A stretch of 64,000 bases of DNA, taken from positions 1 to 64,000 of the forward strand of contig DAOPKN010000003.1 of the NCBI GenBank assembly GCA_035391225.1, given 5' to 3'. The position numbers and the translations under genes are program-made. This DNA comes from DAOPKN01 sp035391225. GTDB lineage: Bacteria > Thermotogota > Thermotogae > MWEM01. The notes beneath the pieces were generated by a model, which was not told where the DNA came from, did no database searches, and saw only the letters and a program-made list of their open reading frames with translations. This document shows positions 39,814 to 48,722 of the stretch, piece after piece; position 1 is the stretch's first letter, and every line of letters begins with the position of its first letter.

Positions 39814-42456
39814 ATGGCCAAGAAATGGGTTTATTTCTTCGGAAAAGGCAAATCCGAAGGTGGCGCCACCATGAAGGAGATCCTCGGTGGCAAGGGAGCC
39901 AATCTCGCGGAAATGATGAACATTGGCATCCCCGTCCCTCCCGGATTTACCATTTCCACGGAAGTGTGCAAGAACTACTACGACCGCAATCGGGAGTACC
40001 CCGAAAACCTCACCGAACAGGTGAGCGAAGCGATGAAAAACCTGGAGGAATCCGCGGGCAAGAAGTTTGGCGACCCCAAAGATCCCTTGCTGGTTTCCGT
40101 GCGCTCGGGAGCCGCGGTTTCCATGCCCGGGATGATGGACACCATCCTGAACCTGGGATTGAACGACGAAACCGTGGAAGGAATGGCAAAAAACACGGGT
40201 AATCCCCGTTTTGCCTACGACTCCTACCGCCGTTTCATGCAGATGTTCGGAGACGTGGTGCTGGAAATTCCCCACGCAGAGTTTGAGAAAGCCCTGGACA
40301 GTGTGAAACACGCGAAGAACGTCAAGCTTGACACCGAGCTCGACACCGAGGACCTGCGTAAGGTCGCGGAAGCCTACAAGGAAGTGTACCGCAAGAACGG
40401 CAAGGCTTTCCCGCAAGAACCGGAGAAACAGCTGTGGCAAGCCATTGGCGCCGTCATCGGGAGCTGGATGAACCCCCGGGCCATCACTTACCGCAAGCTG
40501 AACAACATCCCCGAAGGCAAGTTGCTGGGAACCGCCGTGAACGTGGTGGCCATGGTATTTGGAAACATGGGCGACGACAGCGGCACGGGCGTGGCTTTCA
40601 CCCGCAACCCCTCCACCGGCGAACGCAAGTTCTACGGGGAATACCTCAAGAACGCCCAGGGAGAGGACGTGGTGGCAGGAATCCGAACCCCCAATCCGCT
40701 GGACGAAATGCAAGACGATTGGCCCGAGGTGTACAAGCAACTCGTCGAGGTGTTCAACACCCTGGAAACGCACTACAAGGATATGCAGGACGTGGAATTC
40801 ACCATCGAGAAGGGCACGCTCTACCTGTTGCAGACACGCAACGCAAAGCGTACCGCAGCTGCCGCCGTGGAAGTGGCTGTCGCGATGGAAAAGGAAGGCC
40901 TCATCGACAAGCGAACCGCTGTCATGCGCGTCGAACCGGAGCAAATCGAGAAACTGCTACACCCTACCTTTGATCCGGAGGAACGAAAGAAATCCCCCGT
41001 GATCACCACGGGCCTTCCCGCATCCCCCGGCGCGGCAACCGGACGAGTCGTCTTCGACTCCGACCTTGCCGAAGTGTGGGTCAAGGAGAAAGGCGAGAAA
41101 GTGATCCTGGTTCGCGCGGAAACCTCCCCGGAGGACATTGGTGGAATGGCTGCCGCGGAAGGCATCCTCACCGCTCGCGGCGGAATGACTTCCCACGCCG
41201 CCGTTGTGGCGCGTGGAATGGGTGAGCCAGCCGTCGTGGGGGCCGGTGCCCTCGAAATCGACGAGGAGAATGCCCAGTTCAAGGTGGATGGCAAGATCTA
41301 CAAGCGCGGAGATTGGATCTCCATCGACGGAACCACGGGCGAAGTGCTCGAAGGCAAGATCAAGACGATCAAGCCCGAGGGTTTGTCCGGATCACTTGCG
41401 CAGATCCTGCAATGGGCGGACGAGTTCCGCAAGCTCGGGGTTCGCACCAACGCGGACGTTCCCAAAGATGCCCAGGTAGCGCGGGACTTCGGAGCGGAAG
41501 GCATCGGGTTGTGCCGCACCGAGCACATGTTCTTCGAAGCCGAACGCATCCCCATCGTGCGCCGTATGATCGTTTCGCGCAAGCTGGAAGACCGCCAGAA
41601 AGCCCTCGACCAACTGGAACCCTTCCAGAAGAGTGATTTCTACGGCATCCTCAAGGCAATGCAGGGGCTTCCCGTCACCATTCGCCTGATCGATCCCCCG
41701 TTGCATGAATTCCTTCCCCACGATGCCGAGTCCCAGGCCCAGATCGCCAAGGAACTCAACATCACACCCGAAGAGATGAAGGCCATCGTGGAAGATCTCA
41801 ACGAGTTCAACCCCATGCTGGGACACCGCGGCGTACGCCTGACGGTTACCTACCCCGAGATCGCCGTGATGCAAACCCGCGCGATCATCGGAGCTGCCAT
41901 TGACCTGAAGAAGGAAGGTGTCGACGCACGCCCAGAGATCATGATCCCGCTGGTCGGACACCAGAACGAACTGAAGATGCTCGAAAAGATCGTGAAGGAA
42001 GAGGCCGACCGTATGATCAAGGAAGCCGGCGTGGACCTGCCCTACCTGGTGGGAACGATGATCGAGGTTCCACGTGGAGCCCTCACCGCCGACGAGGTGG
42101 CACAGTACGCCGAGTTCTTCTCCTTCGGCACCAACGACCTCACGCAGATGACCTTCGGCTTCAGCCGCGACGACGCGGGCAAGTTCCTCAAGGATTACCT
42201 GGAGAAAGGCATCCTGGAGTTTGATCCGTTCAAGAAACTCGACCGCGATGGCGTTGGGCAGCTGGTGAAAATGGCCGTGCAAAAAGGCCGTAGCGTGAAA
42301 CCCAATCTCAAGATCGGCATCTGCGGGGAACATGGCGGAGAACCTTCTTCCATCGAGTTCTGCCACCTGGTGGAAATGAACTACGTGAGCTGCTCTCCCT
42401 ACCGCGTACCGGTAGCGCGGCTTGCTGCAGCCCATGCTGCACTGAAAAACCGCTAA
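39814..42456 (+). CDS. ppdK: Pyruvate, phosphate dikinase
   Basis: 880 residues, the usual family length. N-terminal ATP-grasp 'GKGANLAEMMNIGIPVPPGF', 'SVRSGAAVSMPGMMDTILN'. The phosphohistidine is in 'GGMTSHAAVVARGMG' near residue 460. The C-terminal PEP barrel carries 'MIEVPRGALTADEVA', 'FFSFGTNDLTQMTFGFSRDD' and the catalytic Cys of 'GICGEHGGEPSS'. It interconverts pyruvate, ATP and Pi with PEP, AMP and PPi, typical of PPi-linked glycolysis in anaerobes. AAGGAGG lies 13 bases before the ATG, and a TATACT box is at 39744-39749. It is monocistronic, ending in a strong terminator. Confidence 0.97.
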   Translation: MAKKWVYFFGKGKSEGGATMKEILGGKGANLAEMMNIGIPVPPGFTISTEVCKNYYDRNREYPENLTEQVSEAMKNLEESAGKKFGDPKDPLLVSVRSGAAVSMPGMMDTILNLGLNDETVEGMAKNTGNPRFAYDSYRRFMQMFGDVVLEIPHAEFEKALDSVKHAKNVKLDTELDTEDLRKVAEAYKEVYRKNGKAFPQEPEKQLWQAIGAVIGSWMNPRAITYRKLNNIPEGKLLGTAVNVVAMVFGNMGDDSGTGVAFTRNPSTGERKFYGEYLKNAQGEDVVAGIRTPNPLDEMQDDWPEVYKQLVEVFNTLETHYKDMQDVEFTIEKGTLYLLQTRNAKRTAAAAVEVAVAMEKEGLIDKRTAVMRVEPEQIEKLLHPTFDPEERKKSPVITTGLPASPGAATGRVVFDSDLAEVWVKEKGEKVILVRAETSPEDIGGMAAAEGILTARGGMTSHAAVVARGMGEPAVVGAGALEIDEENAQFKVDGKIYKRGDWISIDGTTGEVLEGKIKTIKPEGLSGSLAQILQWADEFRKLGVRTNADVPKDAQVARDFGAEGIGLCRTEHMFFEAERIPIVRRMIVSRKLEDRQKALDQLEPFQKSDFYGILKAMQGLPVTIRLIDPPLHEFLPHDAESQAQIAKELNITPEEMKAIVEDLNEFNPMLGHRGVRLTVTYPEIAVMQTRAIIGAAIDLKKEGVDARPEIMIPLVGHQNELKMLEKIVKEEADRMIKEAGVDLPYLVGTMIEVPRGALTADEVAQYAEFFSFGTNDLTQMTFGFSRDDAGKFLKDYLEKGILEFDPFKKLDRDGVGQLVKMAVQKGRSVKPNLKIGICGEHGGEPSSIEFCHLVEMNYVSCSPYRVPVARLAAAHAALKNR

Positions 42457-42477
42457 TCGATTCCTGTTTCGAAATAC

Positions 42478-42505
42478 AAAAGCCCCCCGATTCGGGGGGC
42501 TTTTT
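42478..42505. terminator. Intrinsic terminator between ppdK and the GS-like gene
   Basis: AAAAGCCCCCC, loop GATTC, GGGGGGCT and TTTTT (stem 42481-42488 with 42494-42501). A-run and T-run on both sides allow it to serve both convergent genes. Confidence 0.93.
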
Positions 42506-42533
42506 CGTGCGGCCAAAAGGGGAAATGGACGGG

Positions 42534-43856
42534 CTAATACCGGTCCCGCAAAAGGGCAACCTCGTGCTCGAAAGTCAGCTGCCTGATCCGCTCGTATTCC
42601 TCTTTGCGGATGGCAAGGAAGGGGCGGCAGAAGATCTCCCCCAGGTATCCCTGCAATACCTTGTCTTCTTGGAAGCGGTCGATGGCCTCCCCCAGATCCT
42701 GGGGCAGGTGCACGATATGCTTCTGGTGCAGCACTGGTTGGGAGTAATTCCCCGGGTCATCGTTCACCGCATCTTGCAGGGGTTTCTTCTCCTCCAAACC
42801 AGCCAGGCCGCAGTAGATCAGCCCAGCCAGTGCCAGGTAAGGATTGGCGGTGGCATCGCTCGTCTTCAACTCGAAGTGGTTGATGCCACCCTGCGGAACC
42901 GTCACCGCCCGCAGTGCCGCCTCACGGTTGTCGATCCCCCAGCAGGCAAAGGCACCGCTCCAGAAGTGTGGCTTGAGGCGCCGGTAGGAGTTGGGGCTGG
43001 GGATACTCAACAGGCTCAACGCACGAAGGTGCGACAAGACACCCTGCAGGAAGTGTTCTGCCTCCCCTTGCTGCTGGCCAAAATCTTGCGCGAACAGGTT
43101 CTTACCTTCTTTCCAGAGGCTGAAGTGCAGGTGGCATCCATTTCCCGCTTGTTCTTCCGATAGCTTGGGCAGGAAAGAAGCTCCGAGGCCGAAAGAACGG
43201 GCAACACCGTGCACCGCCTGGCGAAAAAGCACCTGGTTGTCGGCGGCCGACAAGGCATCGCCATACCTTGTGGTGAGCTCGTACTGGCCCGCACCCGATT
43301 CGGGGTAAAAGCGTTCCACCTCCATGCCAAGAAGCTCGAGGCTGCGGGAAAGTTCCACGATGAAGGGAGCACATTCCAGCGTGGAATCGGGCATGGCGAA
43401 GAGGTGATCGTCCACGGGCTGACCCCCTGGATGGGAATCAAGAAGCGAGAACTCGTTTTCGAAGGCCACCCGGATTTCCAAGCCCTTTTCGCCCAACTTT
43501 TCCCGTGCATCCTTCAAGATGGCACGGGGATCGAAGAGCCCCTGCACATCGCGCGATACCATCTCTCCCATCACCGAAGCGAAATGCTCCAGCCATGGAA
43601 GCACCCGCAACGTGTCCCAATCGGGTTTCAGGAAGATTTCTCCAACCGGCTGGTACCCGGAATCGGACAACACGTAGTCCCCGATGGCGCTTACCCCGAG
43701 TTGGGCAAGCGAAATGCTCACCGGGTATTCGCCCGCCGTTTCAAAAAGGTTGCGATGGAATGCCTTGCCCCGAATGATATTGGCGTAGTCGCACCACAGC
43801 ACGTTCAAGAAATCCACGTTTGCCTGTTGCAACAGCAACGAAAGCATCTTTCTCAT
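42534..43856 (-). CDS. Glutamine synthetase-family ligase
   Basis: 440 residues from the ATG at 43856 (GAGGAGG upstream). GS fold motifs: 'VAFENEFSLL' (metal Glu pair), 'ESGAGQYELTT' (Glu), 'GNGCHLHFSLW' (metal His), 'DNREAALRAVTVP' (Arg) and 'DATANPYLALAGLI'. The usual 'RIExR' just before the D.xANPYLA segment is 'NHFELK', so two arginines that bind phosphate or glutamate in GlnA are replaced. This argues for a gamma-glutamyl ligase of another amine (for example PuuA-like) rather than housekeeping GlnA. It is alone, upstream of an EamA exporter in the same direction. Confidence 0.85.
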   Translation of the reverse strand: MRKMLSLLLQQANVDFLNVLWCDYANIIRGKAFHRNLFETAGEYPVSISLAQLGVSAIGDYVLSDSGYQPVGEIFLKPDWDTLRVLPWLEHFASVMGEMVSRDVQGLFDPRAILKDAREKLGEKGLEIRVAFENEFSLLDSHPGGQPVDDHLFAMPDSTLECAPFIVELSRSLELLGMEVERFYPESGAGQYELTTRYGDALSAADNQVLFRQAVHGVARSFGLGASFLPKLSEEQAGNGCHLHFSLWKEGKNLFAQDFGQQQGEAEHFLQGVLSHLRALSLLSIPSPNSYRRLKPHFWSGAFACWGIDNREAALRAVTVPQGGINHFELKTSDATANPYLALAGLIYCGLAGLEEKKPLQDAVNDDPGNYSQPVLHQKHIVHLPQDLGEAIDRFQEDKVLQGYLGEIFCRPFLAIRKEEYERIRQLTFEHEVALLRDRY

Positions 43857-43887
43857 TTTCTTCCTCCTCTTTCGGAACACCGTAGAT

Positions 43888-44754
43888 TCATGAATGATCC
43901 GTTGAAAGCCTTCTCTTCCGCGGAACCTGGGAAAAGGATGCGAAAAACACCGCAAGCAACAGCAGACCTGCTCCCGCGAACTGCATTCCCGTGAGCCATT
44001 CCCCCAGCAACCAGGCCGAGAACAAGAAGGCGAACACAGGTTCTCCGGACATCACCAGCGCGGAAGCGTTGTTCCCCAGCACTTTCTGGAACTTGAGCTG
44101 CAAGAACAGCGCGATCACCGAAGGAAAGATGGCCATGTACACCATGACCCCCGCAGATGCCAGCGAAAAGCTCCAGGAATCGCCCAAACCGAAAAGGGCG
44201 TTGAAAAGCGCCGCAAAGAGGAACTGGTATCCAAGAAGTGCGGTTTCCCGCGTGTTCCGGGAGAAGCGCGTGACCAGTACCACGTGCACGGCGAAGGTGA
44301 TGGCACAGAAAACGGTAAGCAGATCCCCGAAGTTGAAGCCTTTCATTCCTCCCGCCATCCAAAAGGAACCCAACAACGCCACAGGGAATCCCAGCTTCTG
44401 CCAGAACGCCAACCGTTCTCGCTCGAGAAGGAAGGCAAATAAGGGAACCAGTACGATGTACAGCGAGGTGATAAAGGCACTCTTGGAAGACGCCGTGAGC
44501 GAAAGCCCCCAGGTCTGGGTGAGGTAGGCCACACCCATCACGAGCCCCAAGATGGCTCCCTTCTTGAACTCTTGCCGGGGCTGCAGCAAGAAGGAAAACA
44601 GCCCCGCGATGCCGAAGCGAGCGGCATTGAGCACGAACGGGGAGACACCGGGCAAAATCATCTTCTGAATGGGAAACGTGGTTCCCCAGATCAGGGTCAC
44701 CAGGAGCAGCATGGAAAAAGCTCCGGGTTTGCTGGAAAAGAACTTGGATCTCAT
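43888..44754 (-). CDS. EamA/DMT-family membrane transporter
   Basis: 288 residues, ten predicted membrane helices in two EamA repeats. N-terminal 'LLLVTLIWGTTFPIQKMIL' and the second repeat's 'GVMVYMAIFPSVIALFLQLK' and 'PVFAFLFSAWLLGEWLTG' are typical. Such proteins export amino acids or other small metabolites. The start overlaps the MFS stop by ATGA, and the GS-like gene follows 31 bases later, so the three may form one unit. Confidence 0.9.
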   Translation of the reverse strand: MRSKFFSSKPGAFSMLLLVTLIWGTTFPIQKMILPGVSPFVLNAARFGIAGLFSFLLQPRQEFKKGAILGLVMGVAYLTQTWGLSLTASSKSAFITSLYIVLVPLFAFLLERERLAFWQKLGFPVALLGSFWMAGGMKGFNFGDLLTVFCAITFAVHVVLVTRFSRNTRETALLGYQFLFAALFNALFGLGDSWSFSLASAGVMVYMAIFPSVIALFLQLKFQKVLGNNASALVMSGEPVFAFLFSAWLLGEWLTGMQFAGAGLLLLAVFFASFSQVPRKRRLSTDHS

Positions 44755-45938
44755 GTGCGTGGCTGGGGTAAGTGGTTCTTACGTTCCAACAGGAAGAGCC
44801 AGACGGCGAGAACGGCGGTGGCGAGGAAGAAGAAGAACACCGAGAAAAAGCCCGTGGAAATACCCGCCCGTTCGCTGATCACGCCCACCAGGAAACCCGA
44901 TGCCGAACCTCCCAACGAACCGAAGGAGGTGTACAGGCCCAGCGCCAGCCCCACCCCACTGCGCACCCGGAGCACGAGCAGCGACTGCAACGTGGGGAAG
45001 ATGGAAGCGTGCACGAGTCCGGAAATCACGATGAAGATTCCCAGGAAAACGGGATTGGGAAGCGGCCGGAGCGCAAAGAAAACAAGGGGCAATCCCACCA
45101 GGCTCACACCAAAAAGCCAGCGCAGCAACCCCACCCGGTCGATCAGCCAAGCCGTGATCTGGCGACCGCTAAAGAGTCCGATCCAGAAAAGCGACGGGAG
45201 CAATCCACCCATTTCCGGGGAAGTACCCAAGAAATCCGTGGCATACATCGGGGCCCAGTTGCTGGTTCCCATCTCCGAGGAAACGTAGAACCCGCCCATG
45301 AGGCAGATGATCCAGAAAAAAGGATGCTTCAGGAAAGAACCCCGCGAGGGTGCAACGTGGGAAGGACTCCCCTTTTCCACGTGGGGCTGGCGAACAGACT
45401 GGAAACCGGGGACGAGCAAAGCGGGGAAGGCAACGAGCACCAGCGAGAGAAGGAAGAACAGCTGCCACGAACCTGTGCTGGAAACGGAAAGTGCCACCAG
45501 AACAGGGCTGATCAGCGCCCCGAGCGCAAAGTAAGAGTGCAACTGGTTGATGAGCCCCCCCGGTGTCTTGGAAAGCTGGGAAGCCAGGGGAGGAAGACCC
45601 ACTTCCAGCAGGCCCGTGCCCAGTCCAACGAAGACGTTTCCGATGGACAGAAGAAGCATCGAGCGTCCCAACCCGAAAAGCACCAGACCCACCGGGAATA
45701 GCAGGATCCCAACCAAGAGTGTTTTCTTCAACCCAATCCATTCGAGCAGGGTACCCCCAAGGAGTGACCCCAACAGAAACCCGATGGACCCAACGGCAAA
45801 GATGGCCCCCGAGCCTTCGTATGTCAGCGAAAGAGTTTCTCGAATCACCGGCATGGCAGCTGCAATTCCGGTCATCGTGGAACCCAAGAGATAGTACGCA
45901 AAAAAGCCCAGCCACTTGTACCGTGTGATCTCGCGCAT
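44751..45938 (-). CDS. Major facilitator superfamily transporter
   Basis: 395 residues, twelve predicted helices. 'GFLLGSLLGGTLLEWIGLKKTLL' around residue 55 is the MFS loop 2-3 region (G-x-x-x-D/E-x-x-G-R/K). The second half starts with 'PFFWIICLMGGFYVSSEMG', which recalls the FucP/sugar:cation branch. Substrate unknown. A minus-strand TATAAT (45982-45987) lies 44 bases upstream with GGAGGG before the ATG. Confidence 0.88.
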   Translation of the reverse strand: MREITRYKWLGFFAYYLLGSTMTGIAAAMPVIRETLSLTYEGSGAIFAVGSIGFLLGSLLGGTLLEWIGLKKTLLVGILLFPVGLVLFGLGRSMLLLSIGNVFVGLGTGLLEVGLPPLASQLSKTPGGLINQLHSYFALGALISPVLVALSVSSTGSWQLFFLLSLVLVAFPALLVPGFQSVRQPHVEKGSPSHVAPSRGSFLKHPFFWIICLMGGFYVSSEMGTSNWAPMYATDFLGTSPEMGGLLPSLFWIGLFSGRQITAWLIDRVGLLRWLFGVSLVGLPLVFFALRPLPNPVFLGIFIVISGLVHASIFPTLQSLLVLRVRSGVGLALGLYTSFGSLGGSASGFLVGVISERAGISTGFFSVFFFFLATAVLAVWLFLLERKNHLPQPRT

Positions 45939-45981
45939 AGGAACCCTCCGAAAAAAGAAGATACCCCGGGAATGGGGCGAG

Positions 45982-46031
45982 TTATTATATCACGCCCGCA
46001 GGAAACGTGGTATCATTGTGCGTGATGATAC
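45982..46031. promoter_or_regulatory. Divergent promoter region between the MFS and GNAT genes
   Basis: TATAAT on the minus strand (45982-45987) serves the MFS gene. On the plus strand TATCAT (about 46011-46016) precedes the GNAT gene and lies in an inverted repeat GTATCA / TGATAC (about 46010-46031) that could be a regulator site. Confidence 0.45.
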
Positions 46032-46091
46032 TTGGGGTGTACTTGGAATCGGGGAGATCCTGCACCCCCTTCGAACAACGAGGAGGTTCCC

Positions 46092-47072
46092 ATGAAAAAC
46101 AGGATGCACATCGTTCCGCTCCTGGCCCAGCATATCCACGAGGCAACCCTTCTGGTCCTTTCCGACTACTCCGCGGAACGAAGGAAACTTGCGTTTCTGC
46201 CGGAAGGGGCAGATTTTGCCGAAAGCATCGAGAACAAGCTCAAGGAACTTGTTTCCGGGGATCTCGGCTTTGCAGCTTTCGAGGGAGGCAGGATGGTGGG
46301 ATTTCTCACCGGGGTGGTGGTTCCCGATTTTTTTGGGAAGGTAAAGGGAATATACAGCCCGTTGCAAGCCCATGCGGTTCTTGGGGGAAGAAAACGGGAG
46401 ATTTACCCACTCCTGTACACCACCGCAGCTGCTTCCTGGGTGAAAAAGGAGCTTGTCTCCCATTCCATCACGCTCTTTGCACAAGACTCGGAAACCATCG
46501 ACACCTGGTTCTGGCTTGGGTTCGGCAATCGTTGCGTGGATTCCATCTGCCAAACCAAGGATCTTCCCGATAGCGTTCTTCCCGACGGCTTTTCCATTCG
46601 GAAAGCCCAGCTACCCGACTTGGATCTCTTCCCCGAGGTACACCGGAAACACGCCAACTACTACTCCGGTTCTCCGCTTTTCATGTATTCCCCTTCGGAG
46701 AACAACGTGGAACACCTGAAAGCGTGGCTGTCCAAGGAAAATCGCCATATCTGGTTCGTACAACAAGGAAACAAGGTGATCGGGTACATGAGGCTCCAGC
46801 GCTTCGCGGAAAGCTACGTGGCAGACCATTCCTCGGTGATGAACATCACCGGTGCTTTCGTGGAAGAAGCGTACAGGGGCAGGAAAATCGGAAAGGCGCT
46901 CCTTTCGGGGACAAAGAAATGGTTATTGGAAAAGGAATATCCCCTACTGGGCGTGGATTTCGAGAGTTTCAACATTTTTGGAAGCCGTTTTTGGAACCGC
47001 TATTTCACGCCCTATACCTTCAGCATGGTGCGGCGGATCGACGAAAGGATCTTGCACCAGGCTACGTGGTGA
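46092..47072 (+). CDS. GNAT-family N-acetyltransferase (two GNAT-like halves)
   Basis: 326 residues from the ATG at 46092 (GAGGAGG upstream). The C-terminal half holds the acetyl-CoA motif 'GAFVEEAYRGRKIGKALL' (R/Q-x-x-G-x-G/A) and 'NIFGSRFWNRYFTPYTFSM'. The N-terminal half ('ADFAESIENKLKELVSGD', 'AFEGGRMVGFLTGVV') resembles a degenerate second GNAT domain. The substrate cannot be deduced. The 3' end overlaps the convergent flippase-like gene by 11 bases. Confidence 0.82.
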   Translation: MKNRMHIVPLLAQHIHEATLLVLSDYSAERRKLAFLPEGADFAESIENKLKELVSGDLGFAAFEGGRMVGFLTGVVVPDFFGKVKGIYSPLQAHAVLGGRKREIYPLLYTTAAASWVKKELVSHSITLFAQDSETIDTWFWLGFGNRCVDSICQTKDLPDSVLPDGFSIRKAQLPDLDLFPEVHRKHANYYSGSPLFMYSPSENNVEHLKAWLSKENRHIWFVQQGNKVIGYMRLQRFAESYVADHSSVMNITGAFVEEAYRGRKIGKALLSGTKKWLLEKEYPLLGVDFESFNIFGSRFWNRYFTPYTFSMVRRIDERILHQATW

Positions 47073-48099
47073 GCTTGCGCGCTCGGCTCCTGGCGATGAA
47101 GATTCCCGTGAAAAGCCCCGAAAGCGCGATTCCCAGGTAGTAGGTGCACAACCGCCATACGATCATCGAAGCGGAGATGTTTGCACTTCGGCCCACGTTT
47201 TCGAAGAACAGCGCGTACATCCCCTCGATACCACCCGATGTACCCGGGGTGGGAACGAAGGCTGCAGATGTGATCATCAGCAGGCTGCGCGTGAAAAGTT
47301 GCACGTCCCACAGGATGCCTGCTCCGCGCAGCACAACCAGCACGCTGGCGATGTACAGTGAAAACTGCAACGCGCTGAGCAAGAACACCAGGGAAATCCT
47401 TCCCGGCCGGCGCAAAAAGCCGCTAAAGGCGGTGTTGAATTGTTCCACCTTCTCCATGACGAGGTGCTTCTTCTTCTCTGGGTCCTTCAGCAAACGAAAG
47501 CGATGCAGCAGGTTCAGGAAAAAGCCAACCGTGCGTCGCGCCAGCGCGGGATTGACCCCGAACAGGAGGATGAGGAAAACCACGCTGCCGTTGAACAAAA
47601 GCCCTGCCAGGCTGGCTCCCCAGGCAACCTTACCCAGCCACCCGAATGAGAAAATCACCCCGTACAACGCGAAAGCGCTGAACATGGACTGGAACACCAT
47701 GGACTTCACCAACACCACGGCGGTTGCCTGCCCCACGTCCAACCCACCTTTCGAGAGGTAGTACACGGCAAAAGGCTGTCCCCCGGTGTAAAATGGGGTG
47801 AGAAGGTTGAAGAACTGCGTGGTAAACGTGACGTTCAGCAGGTACCCCAGCGGAAGTGTCCCAAAGGGGTGCACGCACAGCAAAAGCACGAGGGCCTCAA
47901 CCAGCCATCGGGCAAAGGCGAGCAAAATCGCGCCAAGGGCAAAAGCGAGGGGAAAGGAAAGCAACGCCTGGGAAGCTTCTTTGAACCCCCCTGCCACCAT
48001 GAGAAGCACACCGGTCCCGAGCCCGAAAAGCAGCGCCAGGAAGAACCCCCGGAGGTACCGGTTGAGCTTCTTTTTTACGTGATGTTCCCGGGAAGGCAA
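47062..48099 (-). CDS. Lysylphosphatidylglycerol-synthase-like (UPF0104/YbhN) flippase membrane protein, copy A
   Basis: About 345 residues, about eight membrane helices. Motifs 'YLLNVTFTTQFFNLLTPFYTGGQPF', split here as 'FFNLLTPFYTGGQP', and 'TSAAFVPTPGTSGGIEGMYA' identify PF03706, the membrane part of MprF-like and AglD-like proteins involved in lipid or lipid-linked sugar movement. No ATG or GTG lies near the expected start; the TTG at 48099, inside the upstream gene, is the best choice and implies translational coupling. It is a close paralogue of the 48723 protein. Confidence 0.82.
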   Translation of the reverse strand: MPSREHHVKKKLNRYLRGFFLALLFGLGTGVLLMVAGGFKEASQALLSFPLAFALGAILLAFARWLVEALVLLLCVHPFGTLPLGYLLNVTFTTQFFNLLTPFYTGGQPFAVYYLSKGGLDVGQATAVVLVKSMVFQSMFSAFALYGVIFSFGWLGKVAWGASLAGLLFNGSVVFLILLFGVNPALARRTVGFFLNLLHRFRLLKDPEKKKHLVMEKVEQFNTAFSGFLRRPGRISLVFLLSALQFSLYIASVLVVLRGAGILWDVQLFTRSLLMITSAAFVPTPGTSGGIEGMYALFFENVGRSANISASMIVWRLCTYYLGIALSGLFTGIFIARSRARKLTT

Positions 48100-48656
48100 A
48101 GGATGTGCGCCACTTTTGCTTCGAAAAATTCGTCGGAGTGCACGGTGCGAACCACCATGGCGGTGTCCAACCCGCGCCCCGTTCCCCCCGCGCAAACGAT
48201 CCAGCTATGGATGGGGACCAGCCCCGAATCCGCCGCCATCACCATGTCCTCCAGCACCACCTTGGTTCCCTGGGAAAAAATCCGGAGGGTGTCGGCAATG
48301 ATGCGGTGCGGGTACATTCCTCCGTAAGGCTTGGAAAAAGACTTCTCCAGCCCGGTAAAGGCATGGGTGGAAAGCAACACGGGAACTCCCCTCTGTTGCA
48401 ATTGTTCCACGATAGCGGGAGCAAGCTCGTTTTGGCCCGGATCCCGGAAACCGTAGCGATGCCCTACCACGACGAGCTTCACCCCTGGGTACCGGGGCAT
48501 CATCTCGACGGCAAGTTGCGCAGAGTAGCCCGTTGTGGATGGAATCAACAGTGTCTTGGATTCCAATTTCTCCGCTTGCTGAAAGCATAGCGCAAGTGTC
48601 CTTGGGGTATTTTGTTTACCCGGTTGGTCGAAAAACTCGCAGGGAATTCGTTCCAT
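48075..48656 (-). CDS. Pyruvate kinase C-terminal-domain-like protein
   Basis: 193 residues from the ATG at 48656 (AAAGGAGGG upstream), with TATAAT at 48688-48693. 'CFQQAEKLESKTLLIPSTTGYSAQLAVEMM' region and 'KLVVVGHRYGFRDPGQNEL' resemble the stand-alone pyruvate kinase alpha/beta (C-terminal) domain; 'ETNTP-T' becomes 'KQNTPRTLALCFQQ'. It has no kinase barrel, so a nucleotide-binding or phosphate-sensing role is more likely than catalysis. It sits between two paralogous membrane proteins; its 3' end overlaps copy A by 25 bases. Confidence 0.72.
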   Translation of the reverse strand: MERIPCEFFDQPGKQNTPRTLALCFQQAEKLESKTLLIPSTTGYSAQLAVEMMPRYPGVKLVVVGHRYGFRDPGQNELAPAIVEQLQQRGVPVLLSTHAFTGLEKSFSKPYGGMYPHRIIADTLRIFSQGTKVVLEDMVMAADSGLVPIHSWIVCAGGTGRGLDTAMVVRTVHSDEFFEAKVAHILCLPGNIT

Positions 48657-48687
48657 CTGTTTCGCCCTCCTTTCAAAAGGGAATGAC

Positions 48688-48693
48688 ATTATA
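48688..48693 (-). promoter_or_regulatory. -10 box upstream of the pyruvate-kinase-C-like gene
   Basis: TATAAT on the minus strand, preceded by GG, 31 bases from the ATG. It shows that this gene and copy A can be transcribed independently of the genes to the right. Confidence 0.55.
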
Positions 48694-48722
48694 CCATCAA
48701 CAGGCTTATTTCACATGGGTCT

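Noticed and set aside
39649..40944. 431-codon minus-strand frame antisense to ppdK
   Set aside because: Composition rich in H and V with no motif; ppdK on the other strand is certain.
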